Shown here piece after piece: positions 61,739-64,000 of a stretch of 64,000 bases of DNA. The notes beneath the pieces were generated by a model that saw only the letters and a program-made list of their open reading frames with translations, was not told the origin of the DNA and searched no databases. The DNA is from Shewanella sp. 1CM18E (GTDB taxonomy: Bacteria > Pseudomonadota > Gammaproteobacteria > Enterobacterales > Shewanellaceae). Numbering within the stretch: position 1 is the first letter of the stretch; every line of letters begins with the position of its first letter. Position numbers and translations under genes: made by a program. The stretch is taken from positions 180,835 through 244,834 of the forward strand of contig NZ_JALNTW010000006.1 of the NCBI RefSeq assembly GCF_023161665.1, read 5' to 3'.

Positions 61739-62899
61739 CTAGAGCACATACTTCATAGAGAAAATTACGCGGTTAAGCTCTCCGTCAACGCCATTTTCTT
61801 TAGTGTTTTTAGCATACATGTATTCAACACCCACGGTTAGCGGCTTTACAGGAGAATACAGTAAATTGATATAACCAGAATAAGAGTCCTTATTGACGTT
61901 ATTTCCACTCAAATCAACATTATTATCGGCTTTAAAGCCAGAACCGGTAATACTTGTTCTCCACTTATCGTTCCACCAGTGACGGTACGAGATATAACCA
62001 CCATAAGAACCAATGGTTTCAATATCACCATTGCCGTCTAATACACCTGCATTCACATAATTTAGCGCCATATAACGCCCAAGCCCTTCACCATATGTAG
62101 CAGACATCTTAATATCATCCTGACCCACAGGAATTACGCCAGTAAAGCTCACACCATAGCCAAACTCAGTGGCATCGATGGGATTGGCAGTATCTTTATT
62201 CATCTCAATATTAAGCTGTCTTGCAATACCCGCAAACGTAAAGGCCATGCCACTTTCAGTTTTCATGTTATAACGAGCGACAAAATCTGGCACCATGCCA
62301 CTACCACTCGTTACCCGATCACCGTTAGGATCTCTGTAGGTATTCAAGGTTGTTTCAGGGTTTTCTGCAGAAAACTGAAAGCCACCATTAGTATATCTAA
62401 CCATTGTTTGACGAACGAACGGCGTACCATCTGCTGCGCCAACAAAGTCTAAGTTTTCAGGTAATGCACCAGGATTTTGAAAAGTAGTCCACATTTGACC
62501 TGCTGCCCAGTTATCAAAGCTCACAAATGCTTGGCGAATACGCGGAGAATAACTATTTGAAACGCGTTCATTACCATCAGTGTGAGTCATAAAGTCCAGC
62601 TCAATAAAGCCTGAAAGTTTATGGCCATTTAAATCAGTAGATGTTTTGAAATTAAAGCGAGATTCTCTAGCTTGAAAATCTACAACCTGTTTGCCATTAC
62701 TTGCATCACCATAAATGGTGCCCGGCACGTAAAACTGACGAGATAAGCTGCCAGAGTCTGGCGCACCGTTACTATAATCGCTAAACATTACATCTGCTTT
62801 TACATAGCCTCCAAATTGAAAGTCTGTATCAGCTTGAGCGCCAAGGCTCATTGCGGTGATAGTTGCAGCTCCAATTAGCGTTAACTTTGCTTGTTTCAT
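61739..62899 (-). CDS. DcaP-type trimeric porin
   Basis: 386 residues with signal peptide (cleavage after GAQA). N-terminal mature part DTDFQFGGYVKADVMFSDYSNG, then DFQARESRFNFKTSTDLNGHKLSGFIELDFM, RIRQAFVSFDNWAAGQMWTTFQN match the DcaP-like family; the C-terminus is ...SMKYVL, preceded by paired transmembrane strands. DcaP proteins take up dicarboxylic or other organic acids in Acinetobacter; substrate here unknown. A CrbR-like motif 81-95 bases upstream would fit co-control with acetate use. Confidence 0.85.
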   Translation of the reverse strand: MKQAKLTLIGAATITAMSLGAQADTDFQFGGYVKADVMFSDYSNGAPDSGSLSRQFYVPGTIYGDASNGKQVVDFQARESRFNFKTSTDLNGHKLSGFIELDFMTHTDGNERVSNSYSPRIRQAFVSFDNWAAGQMWTTFQNPGALPENLDFVGAADGTPFVRQTMVRYTNGGFQFSAENPETTLNTYRDPNGDRVTSGSGMVPDFVARYNMKTESGMAFTFAGIARQLNIEMNKDTANPIDATEFGYGVSFTGVIPVGQDDIKMSATYGEGLGRYMALNYVNAGVLDGNGDIETIGSYGGYISYRHWWNDKWRTSITGSGFKADNNVDLSGNNVNKDSYSGYINLLYSPVKPLTVGVEYMYAKNTKENGVDGELNRVIFSMKYVL

Positions 62900-63454
62900 T
62901 CCCTTTCTCCCAGATACTTTTTATTATCCATACAAAATATGACCGAGTTAACAACTAGGCAACATTAGCAATAGGTCTATTAGACAAAGGTATTGCGCGA
63001 GATGCTAATTTATAACGTCCGTATGTCACGCAGTTATATTAGTAAAGAATGAAGCAAAGTGTTAATTCATCATAAAAGTTATGTAGTTAGGCCCTCTATC
63101 TTATTCTGTTTGTTTGAATATCACTTAATCTAAACCCAATCAAAACCCAGTGCTTATACAATTAAAACAACAACTTAAAGCTGCATAAGACCATGTATTA
63201 AATCGTCAAAAATTAATTTGTAAAATCACTGAAGAATTAGGCACTTTTATTAAGCAAATGCATATTCTCTCTTCGCGGAGCTGCCAGAAAACACCTTTAA
63301 CTAGTTGTGCTATTTAGTCTAAAAACGCTTATCTAAAAGCATTTACGGTACTTGATAAATCGAGTGTGATGATTGAGAGGGTTTATTGGGAGTGACAAAT
63401 AAATTCAAGGATCCAATAGATTAGCTCAAGTAAAAACTGATAAGTAAAAGGTAA
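62900..63454. other. Porin promoter region and unassigned AT-rich sequence
   Basis: About 550 bases between the porin gene and the first recognisable tRNA relic. Except for the CrbR-like motif I find no gene, RNA or repeat. Older, unrecognisable units of the tRNA-derived array could be present. Confidence 0.4.
62981..62994. promoter_or_regulatory. Degenerate CrbR-like site upstream of the porin gene
   Basis: TAGACAAAGGTATT matches the acs motif at 11 of 14 positions; an overlapping GTCTA-T-TAGAC palindrome (62975-62985) adds two perfect half-sites. Distance to the porin start is 81 bases. Confidence 0.35.
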
Positions 63455-63545
63455 TAAACTTCGACAAATTCTATGAAGAGTTATGAAGGGTTATGAAGAG
63501 TAAAGCCAACTAAATACTCGATTATAAATTCAGCAGAGCTAAGAC
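63455..63545 (-). pseudogene. tRNA-Lys relic, oldest unit
   Basis: Aligned to its neighbours by AACTTCGACAAATTC, TAAAGCCAACT, CTCGATTATAAATTC and AGAGCTAAGAC, in the same order and spacing as the relic at 63613. The 3' acceptor side is lost and an expansion of three 10-bp repeats (CTATGAAGAG, TTATGAAGGG, TTATGAAGAG at 63471-63500) lies where the anticodon region should be. The left boundary is approximate. Confidence 0.65.
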
Positions 63546-63612
63546 AGTTCTTAATTAGCAATTTTAGCTGAAAGTAATAAGGATTCAAAAAAGGAGAGTA
63601 AAGCAAAGGAAA

Positions 63613-63703
63613 TGGTGGAGCCTGAAAGATTCTAACTTTCGACCAATTCGACAAAGAGCAAAGCCAACTGCATGATCGATTATAAAATCGACTGAGCTAA
63701 GAC
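63613..63703 (-). pseudogene. tRNA-Lys relic, middle unit
   Basis: 91 bases against 76 for the intact gene. On the minus strand it keeps CTTAGCTCAGTCGA, GCAGTTGGCTTT, AATTGGTC, a T-arm GAAAG-TTAGAAT-CTTTC and a terminal CCA. The anticodon loop is enlarged and no longer has a recognisable UUU anticodon; the D-loop is enlarged with an internal TCGATT/AATCGA hairpin. The acceptor stem is mostly unpaired. Confidence 0.8.
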
Positions 63704-63769
63704 GATTCTTGATTAGTAGTTTTAACTAAAATAATAGGAATTTAAACATGAAGGGTAAAACAAAAGAAG

Positions 63770-63860
63770 TGGTAGGTCTTGAAGGATTCAAACCTTCGAC
63801 CAATTCGACAAAGAGCAAAGCCAACTGCATGATCGATTACAAACTCGACTGAGCTAAGAC
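63770..63860 (-). pseudogene. tRNA-Lys relic, youngest unit
   Basis: 91 bases with the same enlarged D and anticodon regions as the middle relic. The T-arm is almost intact (GAAGG-TTTGAAT-CCTTC), the acceptor retains five pairs (GTCTT/AAGAC) and the CCA end is present. It cannot be a normal Lys tRNA because of the anticodon region. Confidence 0.82.
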
Positions 63861-63926
63861 AACTTTTAATTAGTAATTTGAACTAAAACGATAGGGATTT
63901 AAAAATGAGAAGAAAAATAAAAGAAG

Positions 63927-64000
63927 TGGTGGGTCGTGAAGGATTCGAACCTTCGACCAATTGGTTAAAAGCCAACTGCTCTACCGACTGAGCTAACGAC
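63927..64000 (-). tRNA. tRNA-Lys (UUU), 5' end cut by the window edge
   Basis: Complement reads GTCGTTAGCTC, D-loop GTCGGTAGAGC, anticodon stem-loop GTTGGCTTTTAACCAATT with UUU, T-arm GAAGG-TTCGAAT-CCTTC, acceptor ACGACCC-A-CCA with CCA encoded. It matches bacterial tRNA-Lys; only the first two G are missing beyond 64000. It is the first, intact member of the array as transcribed, and probably belongs to a tRNA cluster continuing to the right. Confidence 0.95.

Larger units (their letters stand above)
63455..64000 (-). repeat. Tandem array of tRNA-Lys-derived units, period about 157 bp
   Basis: Four units, each a tRNA-Lys or relic followed (on the minus strand) by a homologous spacer of 66-67 bases. 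Left starts of successive units are 63613, 63770 and 63927, exactly 157 apart, and the first is about 158 earlier. Spacers 63546-63612, 63704-63769 and 63861-63926 align along their length (shared TTAATTAG/TGATTAGTA, TAATAGGAATTTAAA-like blocks). Similarity to intact tRNA falls with distance from the right edge. Confidence 0.85.

Noticed and set aside
63455..64000. CRISPR array
   Set aside because: The period is 157 bp with long conserved units homologous to tRNA-Lys; there are no short direct repeats with unique spacers and no cas genes.

Overview
The window reads as a chromosomal segment of a marine gammaproteobacterium, most likely Shewanella. The reasons are the E. coli-like blocks aat-bpt-infA-clpA-clpS-cspD and icd-rluE-nudJ-mnmA-hflD-purB-roxA, combined with genes typical of Shewanella and its relatives: a proteobacterial dedicated sortase system, monomeric isocitrate dehydrogenase, leucine dehydrogenase, a CrbS/CrbR-acs locus and a DcaP-type porin. 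The genus is inferred from gene content and order; no database was searched.

Layout. Positions 1-2918 are the edge of an integrated element: a tyrosine recombinase cut by the left window edge, a second divergent recombinase and a lambda-type excisionase, followed by about 950 bases without a gene. From 3866 to 8806 come a nitroreductase (NfsB), a secreted ATP-dependent DNA ligase, diacylglycerol kinase, an unrecognised outer-membrane barrel and a diguanylate cyclase. Positions 8979-16121 hold a complete dedicated sortase locus: sortase, its single VIT/VWA substrate ending in LPQTG, an OmpA-like protein, and a divergent response regulator/sensor kinase pair. Then follow metC (behind an array that looks like MetJ boxes), a prepilin-like gene, creA, yegD, trhO, a GST, and a LysE exporter divergent from its MocR-type regulator. 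Positions 25678-30617 concentrate the bacterial N-degron pathway (Aat, Bpt, ClpS, ClpA) around infA, next to cspD. Housekeeping genes run from icd to roxA (30889-39344).

Positions 40103-51374 are central metabolism: leucine dehydrogenase behind a LiuR-like palindrome, a lysozyme-inhibitor-like lipoprotein, a MarR regulator, a DUF1285 protein, a large FAD/Fe-S dehydrogenase, ppsA and its regulator ppsR divergent around a HexR-like site, and DAHP synthase. Positions 52319-59449 form an acetate module: crbR, crbS and acs. A 14-bp motif is shared by the crbR and acs upstream regions, with a degenerate copy in front of the porin gene. The window ends with radD, grxA, the porin, and a decaying tandem array of tRNA-Lys copies behind an intact tRNA-Lys(UUU) that is cut by the right edge.

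The most unusual structure is the 157-bp-period array of tRNA-Lys relics at 63455-64000. The relics share the same enlarged D and anticodon regions, and one keeps a T-arm base pair through a two-sided change. Also worth attention are the putative CrbR regulon motif, the Gram-negative sortase locus, the 13-residue tryptophan-repeat lipoprotein, and the twin recombinases, one of which lacks the usual box II histidine.
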